A stretch of DNA of 64,000 bases from Paraburkholderia sp. BL9I2N2. Its GTDB lineage: Bacteria > Pseudomonadota > Gammaproteobacteria > Burkholderiales > Burkholderiaceae. A program made the translations under genes and the position numbers. The stretch is from contig NZ_SMGP01000001.1 in assembly GCF_004339745.1 (NCBI RefSeq), forward strand, positions 496,001-560,000, written 5' to 3'. Below the pieces are notes generated by a model, which worked only from the letters and a program-made list of their open reading frames with translations, made no database searches and was not told the DNA's origin. Below, in pieces: positions 18,200-28,364 of this stretch. Every line of letters begins with the position of its first letter. Positions within the stretch are counted from its first letter, which is position 1.

Positions 18200-18466
18200 A
18201 TGAAAGTCATTCTTCACGCATGTGCTGCCGTTGCGACCGCTGGTGTGCTCCTCGCCACCGCGTCAGTTGCTTTCGCACAGAATTCGCCGGGTGTTCCGGG
18301 CGGCATTCTGCAAGATCAGTTCCGTCTTGCCGAGCATCCGCAAATGCCGTTTGCGGCGTCGGCGCCCACGGACAAATACCAGACCGGCAAAAAATCGGCC
18401 ATGCGCAAGCGAGGCGATATGGGCGATCCGAATGGCTGCAATCTGCAGTGCCCTAAAGACGAATAA
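18200..18466 (+). CDS. Small secreted hypothetical protein
   Basis: An 88-residue protein I cannot assign to a family. Residues 1-26 are a typical signal peptide ending AFAQ, so the mature protein is about 62 residues and periplasmic. The mature part is polar, has a Lys/Arg-rich patch (TGKKSAMRKRGDMG) and ends with two cysteines (NGCNLQCPKDE) that could form a disulfide. It stands alone and is convergent with the COG4315 gene, with a terminator between them. Confidence 0.65.
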   Translation: MKVILHACAAVATAGVLLATASVAFAQNSPGVPGGILQDQFRLAEHPQMPFAASAPTDKYQTGKKSAMRKRGDMGDPNGCNLQCPKDE

Positions 18467-18493
18467 GCGGACGCACGGGTCCGTTGTGGGTGC

Positions 18494-18524
18494 GACGCCG
18501 GCGTTCTGCCGGCGTCTTCCTTTT
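18494..18524 (+). terminator. Intrinsic terminator after the small secreted gene
   Basis: A perfect 9-bp stem (GACGCCGGC 18494-18502 with GCCGGCGTC 18508-18516), a 5-base loop and a short TTCCTTTT tail. Confidence 0.7.
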
Positions 18525-18567
18525 GGCTCTCAGGTTCAGCTTGGCGTTGTTGCCTTGCGCGTGGCGC

Positions 18568-18927
18568 TTAAGGCTTGGCCGTATGCCACATGTCCTTGAA
18601 GCCTTCTCCCTTCATGTCTCCCGCCTGCTTGTCCGCTGCGTAGCGATACAGCGGGTGGCCCTTGTACGCCCATTGCTGCTTGCCGTCGGCGCCATTGATC
18701 AAGGTCCAGTCGCCGGACGGTTTGTCCGACGCACTAGCCGTGGCCGCGGGCCAATAGTTCATGCAGCCGCCGGTGCAGGCGCTCACGCCGGGTGTGGTGT
18801 CCTTGTCGAACGTATAGAGCGTCATGCCGTCCGCAGTGACGAAGCGCCCGTCGACGATTTTCGGTGCTTCGGCGAAAGCGCTTTGTTGCAGTGCGAGGAG
18901 GGCGAGGCAGAAGAGAGTCTTGCGCAT
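18568..18927 (-). CDS. COG4315 / secreted-repeat (Lipoprotein_15) family protein
   Basis: A 119-residue exported protein. After a signal peptide (MRKTLFCLALLALQQSAFA) it carries two copies of the repeat seen in this family: GMTLYTFDKDTTPGVSACTGGCMNYWPA and WAYKGHPLYRYAADK. C-x-x-x-C and the W-P pair are conserved. Function is unknown; members are small periplasmic or lipoprotein-like. The start at 18927 is preceded by AGGAG; an upstream in-frame start at 18993 would hide the signal peptide. Confidence 0.85.
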   Translation of the reverse strand: MRKTLFCLALLALQQSAFAEAPKIVDGRFVTADGMTLYTFDKDTTPGVSACTGGCMNYWPAATASASDKPSGDWTLINGADGKQQWAYKGHPLYRYAADKQAGDMKGEGFKDMWHTAKP

Positions 18928-19131
18928 GATGTCGGCTCCTGGTTTTAGTGTTGGTCTCACGCGAGGCACAGCGTGCGTGCGCGTGAGGGTCAAACGACTG
19001 AGCGGATGCCTTTATTCCAATCACTGCTTCGCGAGGCGATCGGATTAGGGTCCGTCAGGGAACAGCCCGGGGGTGAGATAAGAAAAGGATAGTGCGGGAA
19101 AGAGCGCAGCGGGAAGGACGCGGGGAATAAG

Positions 19132-19166
19132 AAAAAACCCGCAAGCAGCAGGCCGCTTACGGGTTT
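19132..19166 (-). terminator. Intrinsic terminator after ssrA
   Basis: On the minus strand AAACCCGTAAGC (19166-19155) pairs with GCTTGCGGGTTT (19146-19135), followed by Ts. It lies about 40 bases past the 3' end of the tmRNA. Confidence 0.75.
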
Positions 19167-19202
19167 CCGGTGAGACTTGATGGTGCAGCGTGAAACGTGT
19201 TC

Positions 19203-19572
19203 TGGTGGAGGCGGCGGGAATCGAACCCGCGTCCAGAAGCACTCTACGACCAGTTCTACATGTTTAGTTCTGTCATTTGATTTAACCGTAGCGACGCGGA
19301 CGAACACGCTGCACTACGGCGATTCACTAGGTTTTCGACCCGGACGTCGTGACACCGCCAAGGCTTAACTGACGTATATGACCTCTGTCGGTATTGCTAC
19401 CGGTCTTGCGACACTAGCCCGTCAGTGAACTAGGCAGAGGACGGCGGCCCTTAGGCTGCCAGTGCGAACGTATCGTCGTTTGCAGTTACGTTTTTCCCAT
19501 TGATTAACGAGGTGACGGGTCCTCGACATGCCCTAGCCGCTTCGCAACCCCTGTCGAAACCAGGTCGCCCCC
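19203..19572 (-). ncRNA. ssrA: Transfer-messenger RNA (tmRNA)
   Basis: A 370-base tmRNA that rescues stalled ribosomes. The 5' GGGGGCG (19572-19566) pairs with the 3' CGCCTCC before an encoded ACCA end (19203). The TTCGATTCC T-arm is present near the 3' end. The tag frame (minus strand, 19483-19451) reads ANDDTFALAA then TAA, the tag expected for Burkholderiales. Its partner smpB is not in the window. Confidence 0.96.
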
Positions 19573-19681
19573 GCGGTTCGTTGCTCAAGTTTCTGAGCCA
19601 AGCGTTGATTTTACAATAGATTGACGGCCACGTCCTGACTGATCGGCGCCGCTGGCTTTGCTTTTGCCCGCCGCCTGCGTT

Positions 19682-20395
19682 TCAGCCGAGGTCGCGCAGC
19701 AGCCTGTGCAATTCAGCCGGCGATTGGACGACGTGTTGCGCGTGCCATTGGGTCGGCGGAATATCGTTGCCGCAGTAGCCGTACGCCGCCGCGACCGTCT
19801 TCATGCCGGCGGCGAAACCCGCCTGCACGTCGCGCAGATCGTCGCCGACGTAGACGATGCGCTCCGGCACCACGTCCAGCTCGCGCGCGGCGTGCAGCAA
19901 CGGCGCCGGATGCGGTTTGGAATGCGGCGTCGTGTCGCCGCTCACGACACAACCGGCGCGCTCTTCGAGGCCGAGTTGCGCGACCAGCGGCTCGGTAAGC
20001 CGCGCAACCTTGTTCGTGACGATGCCCCAGCGCACGCCGCGTGCGTCGAGTTCGTCGAGTATTTCCTGAATGCCGGGGAACAGCGTGGTCTCGATGCACA
20101 GGTCCGCTTCATAGTTGGCGAGGAACTCCTCGCGCATCGACGCGAACTCGTGACTATCGGGGCCGATCCCGAACGCACCGCCGATCAGCCCGCGCGCGCC
20201 CGCGGACGCAAGCGGGCGCAGATCTTCGAGCGGCACCATCTCCAGCCCGCGATCGTGGCGCATCTTGTTGACGGCGGCCGCGAGGTCGGGCGCCGTGTCG
20301 GCTAGCGTGCCGTCGAGGTCGAACAGGACGGCTTGGCAAAGACCGAGTGCGTCTTCGTTGTCTTCGCGTTGGGGCAGGGGCGTGGGATCGCTCAT
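19682..20395 (-). CDS. gph: HAD-family phosphatase (phosphoglycolate phosphatase or MurNAc-6-phosphate phosphatase)
   Basis: A 237-residue HAD subfamily IA phosphatase. Motif I is FDLDGTLADT, motif II VTNK, and motif III/IV is K(P)HP...VYVGDDLRD. It is usually named Gph, which clears 2-phosphoglycolate. However it sits directly next to ubiG, the place occupied in Pseudomonas by mupP, whose product dephosphorylates MurNAc-6-phosphate in peptidoglycan recycling. Sequence alone does not decide. It starts 31 bases after the ubiG stop and so is probably cotranscribed with it. Confidence 0.85.
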   Translation of the reverse strand: MSDPTPLPQREDNEDALGLCQAVLFDLDGTLADTAPDLAAAVNKMRHDRGLEMVPLEDLRPLASAGARGLIGGAFGIGPDSHEFASMREEFLANYEADLCIETTLFPGIQEILDELDARGVRWGIVTNKVARLTEPLVAQLGLEERAGCVVSGDTTPHSKPHPAPLLHAARELDVVPERIVYVGDDLRDVQAGFAAGMKTVAAAYGYCGNDIPPTQWHAQHVVQSPAELHRLLRDLG

Positions 20396-20426
20396 TGATT
20401 CGATAGGTCCGGCAGGTCGGGGCGGA

Positions 20427-21125
20427 TCAGACGTCGCGTCGGCAGGCGAGCATGTAGTTCACGCTCGTGTCGGCGGACAGCGTGAAATGCTTGCTGAGCG
20501 GGTTATAGACGATGCCTTTGATATCGGCCGTGCGCAATTCGGCGGCGCGCACGAAGCTCGCCAATTCCGATGGGCGAATGAAGCGCGCGTAGTCGTGCGT
20601 GCCCTTGGGCAGCATTCGCGCGATGTATTCGGCGCCGATCACGGCGAACAGGTACGACTTCACGTTGCGGTTCAGCGTGGAAAAGAACACCCAGCCGCCG
20701 GGTTTCACCAGCGTCTTGCACGCCTCGACTATGGCGGCAGGCCGCGGCACGTGCTCCAGCATTTCCATGCAGGTCACGACGTCGTACGTACCCGGCTCGC
20801 GGGCAGCGAGCGCCTCGGCGGCGATTTCTTCGTAATCGACTGTTACACCACTTTCAAGGCTGTGAAGATCGGCTACGCCCAAAGCCTGGGTCGACAAGTC
20901 AATGCCCTTCACGTGCGCACCCAGGCTAGCCATCGACTCGGACAGAATGCCGCCACCGCAGCCGATATCCAGCACGGTCTTGCCCGCGAGATGCGCGTGC
21001 GTGTCGATCCAGTTCAGGCGAATCGGATTGAGCTCGTGTAACGGCTTGAATTCGGCGTTCGGGTCCCACCAACGATGCGCAAGGTCGCTAAATTTCTGCA
21101 GTTCGTGGGGATCGGCGTTGGTCAT
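20427..21125 (-). CDS. ubiG: Ubiquinone biosynthesis O-methyltransferase
   Basis: A 232-residue SAM-dependent enzyme that makes both O-methylations of the ubiquinone ring. Motif I is [13 protein letters not shown]; the N-terminal [23 protein letters not shown] and the C-terminal [19 protein letters not shown] are UbiG signatures. The ATG at 21125 gives the usual length; longer starts up to 21407 run through the ompA terminator and are not credible. It is followed by gph. Confidence 0.95.
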   Translation of the reverse strand: MTNADPHELQKFSDLAHRWWDPNAEFKPLHELNPIRLNWIDTHAHLAGKTVLDIGCGGGILSESMASLGAHVKGIDLSTQALGVADLHSLESGVTVDYEEIAAEALAAREPGTYDVVTCMEMLEHVPRPAAIVEACKTLVKPGGWVFFSTLNRNVKSYLFAVIGAEYIARMLPKGTHDYARFIRPSELASFVRAAELRTADIKGIVYNPLSKHFTLSADTSVNYMLACRRDV

Positions 21126-21265
21126 GACGGAAGCTGCCTCGAAGAGAGCGGTGAGCGGGCGCTCGAGGATAAACCCTGAGTATATAGGTCGAGGGACGGA
21201 GCGGCAAAATGCCCCCGCTCGAGGTCCGGCTGGTGGAGCCGCGCGGCATCGCACCGTGGTCGGAC

Positions 21266-21295
21266 ATAAAAAAAGCCCCGCCGAAGCGGGGCTTT
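21266..21295 (-). terminator. Intrinsic terminator after ompA
   Basis: On the minus strand a 10-bp stem (21295-21286 with 21281-21272) and a TTCG tetraloop are followed by a T-run. Confidence 0.85.
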
Positions 21296-21316
21296 GATAC
21301 TGCGGTAATTTGTTGC

Positions 21317-21964
21317 TTACTGCTTCGAAGTACCGACAACTTCGACTTCCACGCGACGATCCGGTGCGAGGCAGGCGATGAGTTGCTTGTGGTTCTTCTG
21401 GTTGCAACCGGTCGTGACCGGGTTGCGCTTGCCCTTGCCTTCCGTATAGATACGGTTGGATTCGATGCCCTTGCTGACGAGGTATGCCTTCACAGCTTGA
21501 GCACGGCGCAGCGACAGACGGTCGTTGTACTTGTCCGAACCGATACGGTCCGTGTAACCCGTTGCGACGACGACTTCAAGGTTCAGCGCGCCGATCTTCG
21601 ATGCCAGATCGTCCAGCTTTTCCTTGCCAGCCGGCTTCAGGATTGCCTTGTCAAAGTCGAACAGTGCGTCAGCTTGATACGTAATCTTCTGGCTCGTAAT
21701 AGCCGGTGCAGGTGCGACCGGAGCCGGCGGAGTCGGAGCTTGAGCAACCAGAGCGCCATCGCACTTTGCGTTGGCCGTTGCCGGCGTCCAGAACGCATCG
21801 CGCCAGCACAGCTCGTTCGTGCCGTTCATCCACACGTATTCGCCGGTACCATTCACCCAGTTGTCGTTCGTAGCTTGTCGCGACGCCGGCACCGACTGTG
21901 CCATGGCGGATGCAGCCATAACCGCGGTAGCTGCAATGAACGCGAGCTTTGAAAGTTTATTCAT
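21317..21964 (-). CDS. ompA: OmpA-family outer membrane protein
   Basis: A 215-residue protein with a signal peptide ending SAMAQ, a short N-terminal region with aromatic and Cys residues (C53 and C68), a Pro-rich hinge ([12 protein letters not shown]) and a C-terminal OmpA peptidoglycan-binding domain ([25 protein letters not shown], with a second Cys pair near 185-195). There is no full beta-barrel, so it is probably an OmpA-like protein that ties envelope to murein. GAGAGGAG lies just before the ATG. A strong terminator follows. Confidence 0.9.
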   Translation of the reverse strand: MNKLSKLAFIAATAVMAASAMAQSVPASRQATNDNWVNGTGEYVWMNGTNELCWRDAFWTPATANAKCDGALVAQAPTPPAPVAPAPAITSQKITYQADALFDFDKAILKPAGKEKLDDLASKIGALNLEVVVATGYTDRIGSDKYNDRLSLRRAQAVKAYLVSKGIESNRIYTEGKGKRNPVTTGCNQKNHKQLIACLAPDRRVEVEVVGTSKQ

Positions 21965-22033
21965 ATTTCTCCTCTCGAAATTGAGATTACCGCAGGTTTA
22001 CTGCGAGCCTGTTGACGAAGACAAGTCATACAT

Positions 22034-22089
22034 TGCTCGAAGTATAACATCGGTGTAGAACAAAAAACGTGCTGTGTAGACTTCGAGCA
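22034..22089. promoter_or_regulatory. ompA promoter region with a perfect inverted repeat
   Basis: TGCTCGAAGT (22034-22043) and ACTTCGAGCA (22080-22089) are perfect 10-bp inverted repeats, 36 bases apart; the similarity extends to CAnTGCTCGAAGTnTA. A TATACT -10 hexamer for ompA (minus strand, 22046-22041) overlaps the first arm. This geometry suggests a regulator binding across the ompA promoter, or a looped site. Confidence 0.5.
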
Positions 22090-22353
22090 GTGTCTAACTC
22101 TTTGTGCGTTGGCATTTTGCCATATCGTTCCCTTCCAACGATAAAAAAATCTGCCCCCGATCGAATCGCCCTCCAATTGTGGTGCATGCGCAACAAAAGC
22201 AATTCCCTGGAGGCTCCGCCAGTCATGGCTGAGCGGCGAATTGCCCCACGCACGAATCGAGCCTGACCCGGCTCAAAAATGGGCGCCCAGGAACGCTTCG
22301 CGTGCGTTCCACTAATAGGTATACGTAGGTTGGTCGGGAGCGGATTCGCGGCA

Positions 22354-22362
22354 TGTTAGAAT
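22354..22362 (+). promoter_or_regulatory. Candidate extended -10 promoter of gyrA
   Basis: TGTTAGAAT matches the extended -10 form TGn-TAnAAT. There is no good -35 at 17 bp, which extended -10 promoters tolerate. The predicted start would give a leader of about 80 bases. Confidence 0.4.
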
Positions 22363-22450
22363 CGCGTGATGCGTTGCGCCTGCAATGCTTACGCGAAGGC
22401 GCGGCGAAGTGAAGTTAAGCCGTCGTCTTGGCACGTAAAAGATACGGATA

Positions 22451-25087
22451 ATGGATCAATTCGCCAAAGAGACTCTGCCAATCTCCCTAGAGGAGGAAAT
22501 GCGCCGTTCGTATCTCGATTACGCGATGAGCGTGATCGTAGGGCGTGCGCTTCCCGATGTTCGCGATGGCCTGAAGCCGGTGCACCGGCGCGTGCTGTAC
22601 GCGATGCACGAACTGAACAACGACTGGAACCGGGCGTACAAGAAGTCGGCGCGTATTGTCGGCGACGTCATCGGTAAGTACCACCCGCACGGCGACACGG
22701 CTGTTTACGACACCATCGTCCGGATGGCGCAAGACTTTTCGCTGCGCTACATGCTGGTGGACGGTCAGGGCAACTTCGGCTCGGTCGACGGCGACAATGC
22801 CGCGGCAATGCGGTACACCGAAATCCGCATGGCGAAGATCGGCCACGAACTGCTGGCCGACATCGACAAGGAAACGGTCGACTTCACGCCGAACTACGAC
22901 GGCAGTGAAAACGAACCGGCCATCCTGCCGGCGCGCATTCCCAATCTGCTGATCAATGGCTCGTCCGGCATCGCGGTCGGCATGGCGACCAACATTCCGC
23001 CGCACAACCTCAACGAGGTTGTCGACGCCTGCCAGCATCTGCTCAAGAACCCGGAAGCCACGATCGACGAACTGATCGAGATCATTCCGGCGCCCGACTT
23101 CCCGACCGCCGGCATCATCTACGGCGTGGCCGGCGTGCGCGACGGCTATCGCACCGGCCGTGGCCGCGTGGTGATGCGCGCGCTCACGCACTTCGAGGAA
23201 ATCGACCGCGGCCAGCGCATGGCGATCATCGTCGACGAATTGCCATACCAGGTGAACAAGCGCTCACTTCTGGAGCGCATCGCCGAACTGGTCAACGAGA
23301 AGAAGCTCGAAGGCATTTCCGATATCCGCGACGAGTCCGACAAGAGCGGCATGCGCGTCGTGATCGAGCTCAAGCGCGGCGAAGTGCCGGAAGTCGTTCT
23401 CAACAATCTGTATAAGGCGACCCAGCTTCAGGACACCTTCGGCATGAACATGGTCGCGCTGGTCGACGGCCAGCCGAAGCTGCTGAACCTGAAGGAAATG
23501 CTGTCGTGCTTCCTGTCGCATCGCCGGGAAGTGCTGACGCGGCGCACTGTATACGAACTGCGCAAGGCGCGCGAACGCGGCCACGTGCTCGAAGGTCTGG
23601 CGGTTGCGCTCGCCAACATCGACGAGTTCATCGCGATCATCAAAGCCGCGCCGACTCCGCCGATCGCCAAGCAGGAATTGATGGCGCGTCCGTGGGATTC
23701 GTCTCTGGTGCGCGAAATGTTGGCGCGCGCCGAGACGGAAAACGCCTCGGCGGGTGGCCGTGAAGCCTACCGTCCTGACGGGCTGAATCCGTCGTTCGGT
23801 ATGCAGACTGACGGCCTCTACCGTCTGTCCGACACCCAGACTCAGGAAATTCTGCAGATGCGTCTGCAGCGACTGACTGGTCTGGAGCAGGACAAGATCA
23901 TCGGCGAGTACCGCGAAGTCATGGCGCAAATCGCCGACCTGCTGGACATTCTGGCTCGGCCGGAACGCATTACGGCGATCATCGTCGGCGAACTGACCTC
24001 GATCAAAGCCGAATTCGGCGACGCGCGCCGCTCGAAGATCGAGCTGAACGCTACCGAACTGAACACCGAAGATCTGATCACGCCGCAAGAGATGGTCGTG
24101 ACCATGTCGCACGCCGGCTACGTGAAATCGCAGCCGCTGTCCGAATATAGTGCGCAGAAGCGGGGTGGCCGCGGCAAGCAGGCCACGGCAATGAAGGAAG
24201 ACGACTGGATCGACACGCTGTTCATCGCGAACACGCACGATCACATTCTGTGCTTCTCGAATCGCGGTCGCGTCTACAGCGTGAAGGTTTACGAAGTGCC
24301 GCAAGGTTCGCGGAACTCGCGCGGCCGTCCGATCGTGAATATCTTCCCGCTTCAGGACGGCGAGAAGATTACGGTTGTCTTGCCGGTGAAGGAATTTTCG
24401 GCTGACAAATTCGTTTTTATGGGCACCGCGTTAGGAACCGTAAAAAAGACGCCGCTGGAAGCCTTTGGCCGTGTGTTGCGCAAGGGTATTATTGCGGTCG
24501 GTCTGGATGAGGGCGACTACCTGATCGGCGCCGCCATTACTGATGGCCAGCACGACGTCATGCTGTTCTCGGATTCGGGCAAGGCGGTTCGCTTCGACGA
24601 GAACGACGTGCGTCCGATGGGCCGTGAAGCGCGCGGTGTGCGCGGCATGCAGCTCGAAGACGGGCAAAACGTGATCGCGCTGCTAGTGGCCGGCGACGAG
24701 CAGGAGTCGGTGCTCACCGCAACCGAGAACGGTTTTGGCAAGCGCACGCCGATCACCGAGTACACCCGTCACGGTCGCGGTACGAAGGGCATGATCGCGA
24801 TCCAGACGTCGGAACGTAACGGCAAGGTCGTCGCCGCCACGCTGGTGGATCAGGAAGCGCAGATCATGCTGATCACCAATACTGGCGTGCTGATCCGTAC
24901 GCGGGTGTCGGAAATCCGTGAAATGGGACGCGCAACCCAAGGTGTTACACTCATCAGCCTTGACGAAGGGACCAAGCTTTCAGGTCTGCAACAGGTTGCT
25001 GAGGCGGAAGCAGAAGCTGATGCTGAAGGCGACGCCGAAGGTCCCGCAGAAGGTGACAACGGTGGCGAAGAGGGCGGTGCGGCCTGA
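22451..25087 (+). CDS. gyrA: DNA gyrase subunit A
   Basis: The 878-residue breakage-reunion subunit of DNA gyrase. The active-site Tyr is Y122 (AMRYTEIRM). The quinolone-resistance region reads HGDTAVYD, with T83 and D87, the usual residues in this group rather than resistance changes. The GyrA box is QKRGGRGK near residue 568, ahead of the six-bladed C-terminal beta-pinwheel. The last 27 residues or so are an acidic Ala/Glu/Asp/Gly tail. It begins the cluster with serC and aromatic genes. Confidence 0.97.
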   Translation: MDQFAKETLPISLEEEMRRSYLDYAMSVIVGRALPDVRDGLKPVHRRVLYAMHELNNDWNRAYKKSARIVGDVIGKYHPHGDTAVYDTIVRMAQDFSLRYMLVDGQGNFGSVDGDNAAAMRYTEIRMAKIGHELLADIDKETVDFTPNYDGSENEPAILPARIPNLLINGSSGIAVGMATNIPPHNLNEVVDACQHLLKNPEATIDELIEIIPAPDFPTAGIIYGVAGVRDGYRTGRGRVVMRALTHFEEIDRGQRMAIIVDELPYQVNKRSLLERIAELVNEKKLEGISDIRDESDKSGMRVVIELKRGEVPEVVLNNLYKATQLQDTFGMNMVALVDGQPKLLNLKEMLSCFLSHRREVLTRRTVYELRKARERGHVLEGLAVALANIDEFIAIIKAAPTPPIAKQELMARPWDSSLVREMLARAETENASAGGREAYRPDGLNPSFGMQTDGLYRLSDTQTQEILQMRLQRLTGLEQDKIIGEYREVMAQIADLLDILARPERITAIIVGELTSIKAEFGDARRSKIELNATELNTEDLITPQEMVVTMSHAGYVKSQPLSEYSAQKRGGRGKQATAMKEDDWIDTLFIANTHDHILCFSNRGRVYSVKVYEVPQGSRNSRGRPIVNIFPLQDGEKITVVLPVKEFSADKFVFMGTALGTVKKTPLEAFGRVLRKGIIAVGLDEGDYLIGAAITDGQHDVMLFSDSGKAVRFDENDVRPMGREARGVRGMQLEDGQNVIALLVAGDEQESVLTATENGFGKRTPITEYTRHGRGTKGMIAIQTSERNGKVVAATLVDQEAQIMLITNTGVLIRTRVSEIREMGRATQGVTLISLDEGTKLSGLQQVAEAEAEADAEGDAEGPAEGDNGGEEGGAA

Positions 25088-25207
25088 TTTGCGTCAGCGT
25101 CTTACAGTCTCAGTGATTAGTTGAAAGCTGCGCCGGGAATAATGGCGTGTCGGGCCGATACGTGTCCCGCGCGGCTTGCTGCTCAAGTTCATTTCTATTA
25201 GGGAGTA

Positions 25208-25813
25208 ATGATGCAAAAACGATTCAAACAACTGATGTTGCTGGCTGCCCTCGTGCCGACCTTTGCCATGGCTCAAGCGCTTCAAAGCCAGGCTCCGGCG
25301 GCTCCGGCTGCTGCCGCGGCACCGGTTGATCCGGCCAAGCAGGCTGCAATCAAGGACCTGTTGGACGCAATCGACGCGCAGAAGCTCGTCGGCGCGATCG
25401 GCAACAGCGCCCAGATGCAAGCCAAGCAGCTGGTTCCGGCAATCCTGTCGGACGCGCTGAGCGAAAACAAGACGATGACGGACAAGCAGAAGCAGGCTTC
25501 CGTCCCGACGCTGCAAAAGAACGCAGTGCCGAAGCTGGTTGACGGCGCAGGCCAGGTGTTCGCAACGGACAGTTTCCGTCAGGACGCCATGCAAGCTCAG
25601 TACGACGCTTACGCGAAGTACTACAGCACGTCGGAAATCAAGGATCTGACGACGTTCTACAAGAGCCCGACCGGCCGCAAGTTCATCCAGGTGCAAGACC
25701 AGGTTGGCCGCGACGTCGTGAACGGCTTGATGCAAAAGTACATGCCGCAATCGATCAAGGCAACGCGTGACCAGGCTGACAAGGAAGTCGCCTCGGTCAA
25801 GCCGGCTAAGTAA
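25208..25813 (+). CDS. DUF2059 domain secreted protein
   Basis: A 201-residue protein with a signal peptide ending FAMAQ, an Ala/Pro-rich linker, and a C-terminal DUF2059 domain (YDAYAKYYSTSEIKDLTTFY and SPTGRKFIQ). The function is unknown; it should be periplasmic. GGGAG precedes two adjacent ATGs (25208 and 25211), and either could be used. A strong terminator separates it from serC. Confidence 0.85.
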   Translation: MMQKRFKQLMLLAALVPTFAMAQALQSQAPAAPAAAAAPVDPAKQAAIKDLLDAIDAQKLVGAIGNSAQMQAKQLVPAILSDALSENKTMTDKQKQASVPTLQKNAVPKLVDGAGQVFATDSFRQDAMQAQYDAYAKYYSTSEIKDLTTFYKSPTGRKFIQVQDQVGRDVVNGLMQKYMPQSIKATRDQADKEVASVKPAK

Positions 25814-25922
25814 AAGCCAAGGTCGACAGGCTGCGCTGACATCGCGCCAGCTACCGTCCGGCAGGCCCGCCTCGTAGGCTGATGGCGCGCCGGGTTTGGC
25901 GGCTTGGCGGTGACAATGCGAT

Positions 25923-25965
25923 AATGGCCGTTTGCGCACACGCGCAAACGGCCATTTTCTTTTTC
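25923..25965 (+). terminator. Intrinsic terminator between the DUF2059 gene and serC
   Basis: A perfect 15-bp stem (25923-25937 with 25942-25956) with ACAC loop, followed by TTTCTTTTT. It isolates serC and the genes downstream from gyrA transcription. Confidence 0.9.
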
Positions 25966-26109
25966 GGCGCGAAATGGTCCGAAACCCGCGTCAGAACATC
26001 GCGTCGGCAAAATCGGGTTGTCAGCGTCACGGTGGTTGTTCGCCCGGCTGCCAACTTCGCCGATCTTTGCGCGATTTTCCTTTTTTGCGCCTGCTTCCAG
26101 GATCTCACG

Positions 26110-27192
26110 ATGCGCGTCTTTAATTTCTCCGCCGGCCCCGCGGCCATGCCCGAAGAAGTGCTGCGTCAAGCCGCCGACGAAATGCTCGACTGGCAGGGCA
26201 GCGGCATGAGCGTGATGGAAATGAGCCATCGCGGGAAAGAGTTCATGTCGATCCACGAGGAAGCGCTCGTCGATCTGCGCGACTTGCTCGAGGTGCCCGC
26301 CAGCCATCGCATCCTGTTCCTGCAGGGCGGTGGTCTCGGCGAGAACGCGATCGTGCCGATGAATCTGATGGGCGCGAAGCCTCGCGCGGATTTCGTGGTG
26401 ACGGGTTCCTGGTCGCAGAAGTCGTTCAAGGAAGCACAGAAGTACGGCACCGTGCATCTGGCGGCGAGCGGCCAGACGGCCGACGGCTTCACCCGCGCGC
26501 CGGCGCGCTCCGAATGGCAACTGTCTGACGACCCGGCTTACGTGCATCTGTGCACGAACGAGACGATCCACGGCGTCGAGACGTTCGAGATTCCCGATCT
26601 CGGCGATATTCCGCTGGTGGCCGACGCCTCGTCGCACATCCTGTCGCGTCCCATGGACATCGCCAAATACGGCGTGCTGTTTGGTGGCGCGCAGAAGAAT
26701 ATCGGCATGGCCGGCGTGACGGTGGTGGTCGTGCGCGAAGACATGCTGGATCGCGCGCAGTCGATTTGCCCGTCGGCGTTCGAATGGAAGACCGTCGCCG
26801 AGAACAATTCGATGTACAACACGCCGCCCACTTATGCGATCTACATCGCCGGGTTGGTGTTCAAGTGGTTGAAGAAGCAGGGCGGCCTTGCCGCGATGGA
26901 AGCGCGCAATCTCGAGAAGTCGAAGTTGCTGTACGACGCGATCGACTCGAGCAGCTTCTATCTGAACAAGGTCGAACGTGGCTCGCGCTCGCGGATGAAC
27001 GTACCGTTCTTCCTCGCCGACGAGTCGCGCAACGAAGATTTCCTGGCCGGCGCGAAAGCGCGGGGAATGGTGCAGCTAAAGGGCCACAAGTCCGTCGGCG
27101 GCATGCGGGCGTCGATTTATAACGCCGTCCCGCTCGAGGGCGTCAAAGCGCTTGTCGAATACATGAAGGAATTCGAACAGCGCGGTGCCTGA
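26110..27192 (+). CDS. serC: Phosphoserine aminotransferase
   Basis: A 360-residue PLP enzyme that converts 3-phosphohydroxypyruvate and glutamate to phosphoserine, and also acts in pyridoxal phosphate synthesis. The N terminus [18 protein letters not shown] is the SerC signature, and the PLP Lys is K196 in GGAQKNIG. The ATG at 26110 gives the standard length; the longer frame from 25882 crosses the terminator. It is the first gene of the serC-pheA-hisC-tyrA-aroA-cmk-rpsA block. Confidence 0.96.
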   Translation: MRVFNFSAGPAAMPEEVLRQAADEMLDWQGSGMSVMEMSHRGKEFMSIHEEALVDLRDLLEVPASHRILFLQGGGLGENAIVPMNLMGAKPRADFVVTGSWSQKSFKEAQKYGTVHLAASGQTADGFTRAPARSEWQLSDDPAYVHLCTNETIHGVETFEIPDLGDIPLVADASSHILSRPMDIAKYGVLFGGAQKNIGMAGVTVVVVREDMLDRAQSICPSAFEWKTVAENNSMYNTPPTYAIYIAGLVFKWLKKQGGLAAMEARNLEKSKLLYDAIDSSSFYLNKVERGSRSRMNVPFFLADESRNEDFLAGAKARGMVQLKGHKSVGGMRASIYNAVPLEGVKALVEYMKEFEQRGA

Positions 27193-27270
27193 GCCACATT
27201 GGCTTGCAGGCGCGCGCATCCTTTCCAGCACGCATTTTTGCAGCAGCTACCGGCAGGGCCGTTTTCACGT

Positions 27271-28353
27271 ATGGACGACGAACTCAATACCCGACTCAAA
27301 CCCCTTCGCGAACGCATCGACGCACTCGACGCGCAGTTGATCGCGCTTCTCAACCAGCGCGCCGCGGTGGCGCTCGAAGTGGGCGAGGTCAAGAAGCATT
27401 TCAACGCGCCGGTGTTCCGGCCCGAGCGTGAGCAGCAGGTGATCGCGCGTCTGCAGGACATGAGCGAGGGGCCGCTCGCGAGCGAGCATATCAGCGCGAT
27501 CTGGCGCGAGATCATGGCCGCGAGCCGCGCGCTCGAGAAGACCATCAAGGCCGCGTATCTCGGCCCGGTCGGCACCTACAGCGAACAGGCGATGCATGAG
27601 TACTTCGGTCAGTCGATCGAAGGCCTGCCGTGTCCGTCGATTGACGAAGTCTTTCGGTCAGTCGAGGCCGGCGCCGCCGAATTCGGCGTCGTGCCGGTCG
27701 AGAATTCGACCGAAGGCGCGGTGTCGCGCACGCTCGATCTGCTGCTGCAAACGCAACTCACGATTGGCGGCGAACTGGCTTTGCCGATCCACCACAATCT
27801 GTTGACGCTGAACGGTGGCCTCACGGGCGTGACGCGCGTGTGCGCGCATGCGCAGGCGCTCGCCCAGTGCCAGCGCTGGCTGTCGACCAACGCGCCGCAT
27901 CTCGAGCGCCAGGCGGTGTCGAGCAATGCCGAAGCGGCACGCATGGCCGCTGAAGATCCGACCGTGGCGGCGATCGCTGGCGATCGCGCGGCGACCCATT
28001 ATGGCTTGCAAGTGGCGTACGCGCTGATCCAGGACGATCCGCATAACCGCACGCGCTTCGTGATGATCGGCAAGCAGCCGGCCGGCCCGAGCGGTTATGA
28101 CCAGACGTCGCTGATCGTGTCGGTCGTGAACGAACCGGGCGCGATGGTCAAGCTGCTGGAGCCGCTGGCGCGGCACAGCGTGTCCATGACCCGCTTCGAA
28201 TCGCGTCCGGCGCGCGTCGGCACGTGGGAGTACTACTTCTACATCGACGTCGAAGGCCATCGCGACGATCCGGCGGTCGCTGCCGCGCTCACCGAACTCG
28301 GCGAGAAGGCAGCGTTTCTGAAGATTCTGGGCTCGTATCCGCGCGCCCGTTGA
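27271..28353 (+). CDS. pheA: Bifunctional chorismate mutase / prephenate dehydratase (P-protein)
   Basis: A 360-residue enzyme that commits chorismate to phenylalanine. Residues 1-90 are an AroQ-type chorismate mutase, 95-270 the dehydratase with its TRF motif (NRTRFVMIG), and 285-355 an ACT domain with MTRFESRP, the Phe-binding ESRP motif that gives feedback inhibition. The ATG at 27271 directly starts the mutase domain. It is 78 bases after serC. Confidence 0.96.
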   Translation: MDDELNTRLKPLRERIDALDAQLIALLNQRAAVALEVGEVKKHFNAPVFRPEREQQVIARLQDMSEGPLASEHISAIWREIMAASRALEKTIKAAYLGPVGTYSEQAMHEYFGQSIEGLPCPSIDEVFRSVEAGAAEFGVVPVENSTEGAVSRTLDLLLQTQLTIGGELALPIHHNLLTLNGGLTGVTRVCAHAQALAQCQRWLSTNAPHLERQAVSSNAEAARMAAEDPTVAAIAGDRAATHYGLQVAYALIQDDPHNRTRFVMIGKQPAGPSGYDQTSLIVSVVNEPGAMVKLLEPLARHSVSMTRFESRPARVGTWEYYFYIDVEGHRDDPAVAAALTELGEKAAFLKILGSYPRAR

Positions 28354-28364
28354 TGACAGTCAAG

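Larger units (their letters stand above)
21965..22450. other. Divergent intergenic region ompA-gyrA
   Basis: About 490 bp without a gene. The ompA half holds the inverted repeat at 22034-22089, and the gyrA half the extended -10 at 22354-22362. The AT-rich middle (22060-22190) has no open frame I can support. Confidence 0.45.

Noticed and set aside
19177..19368. Short plus-strand open frame in the ssrA region
   Set aside because: It lies over the tmRNA gene, whose structure and tag frame fully explain the sequence.
25882..26109. N-terminal extension of SerC
   Set aside because: The extension runs through a strong intrinsic terminator, and the family starts at the Met encoded at 26110.
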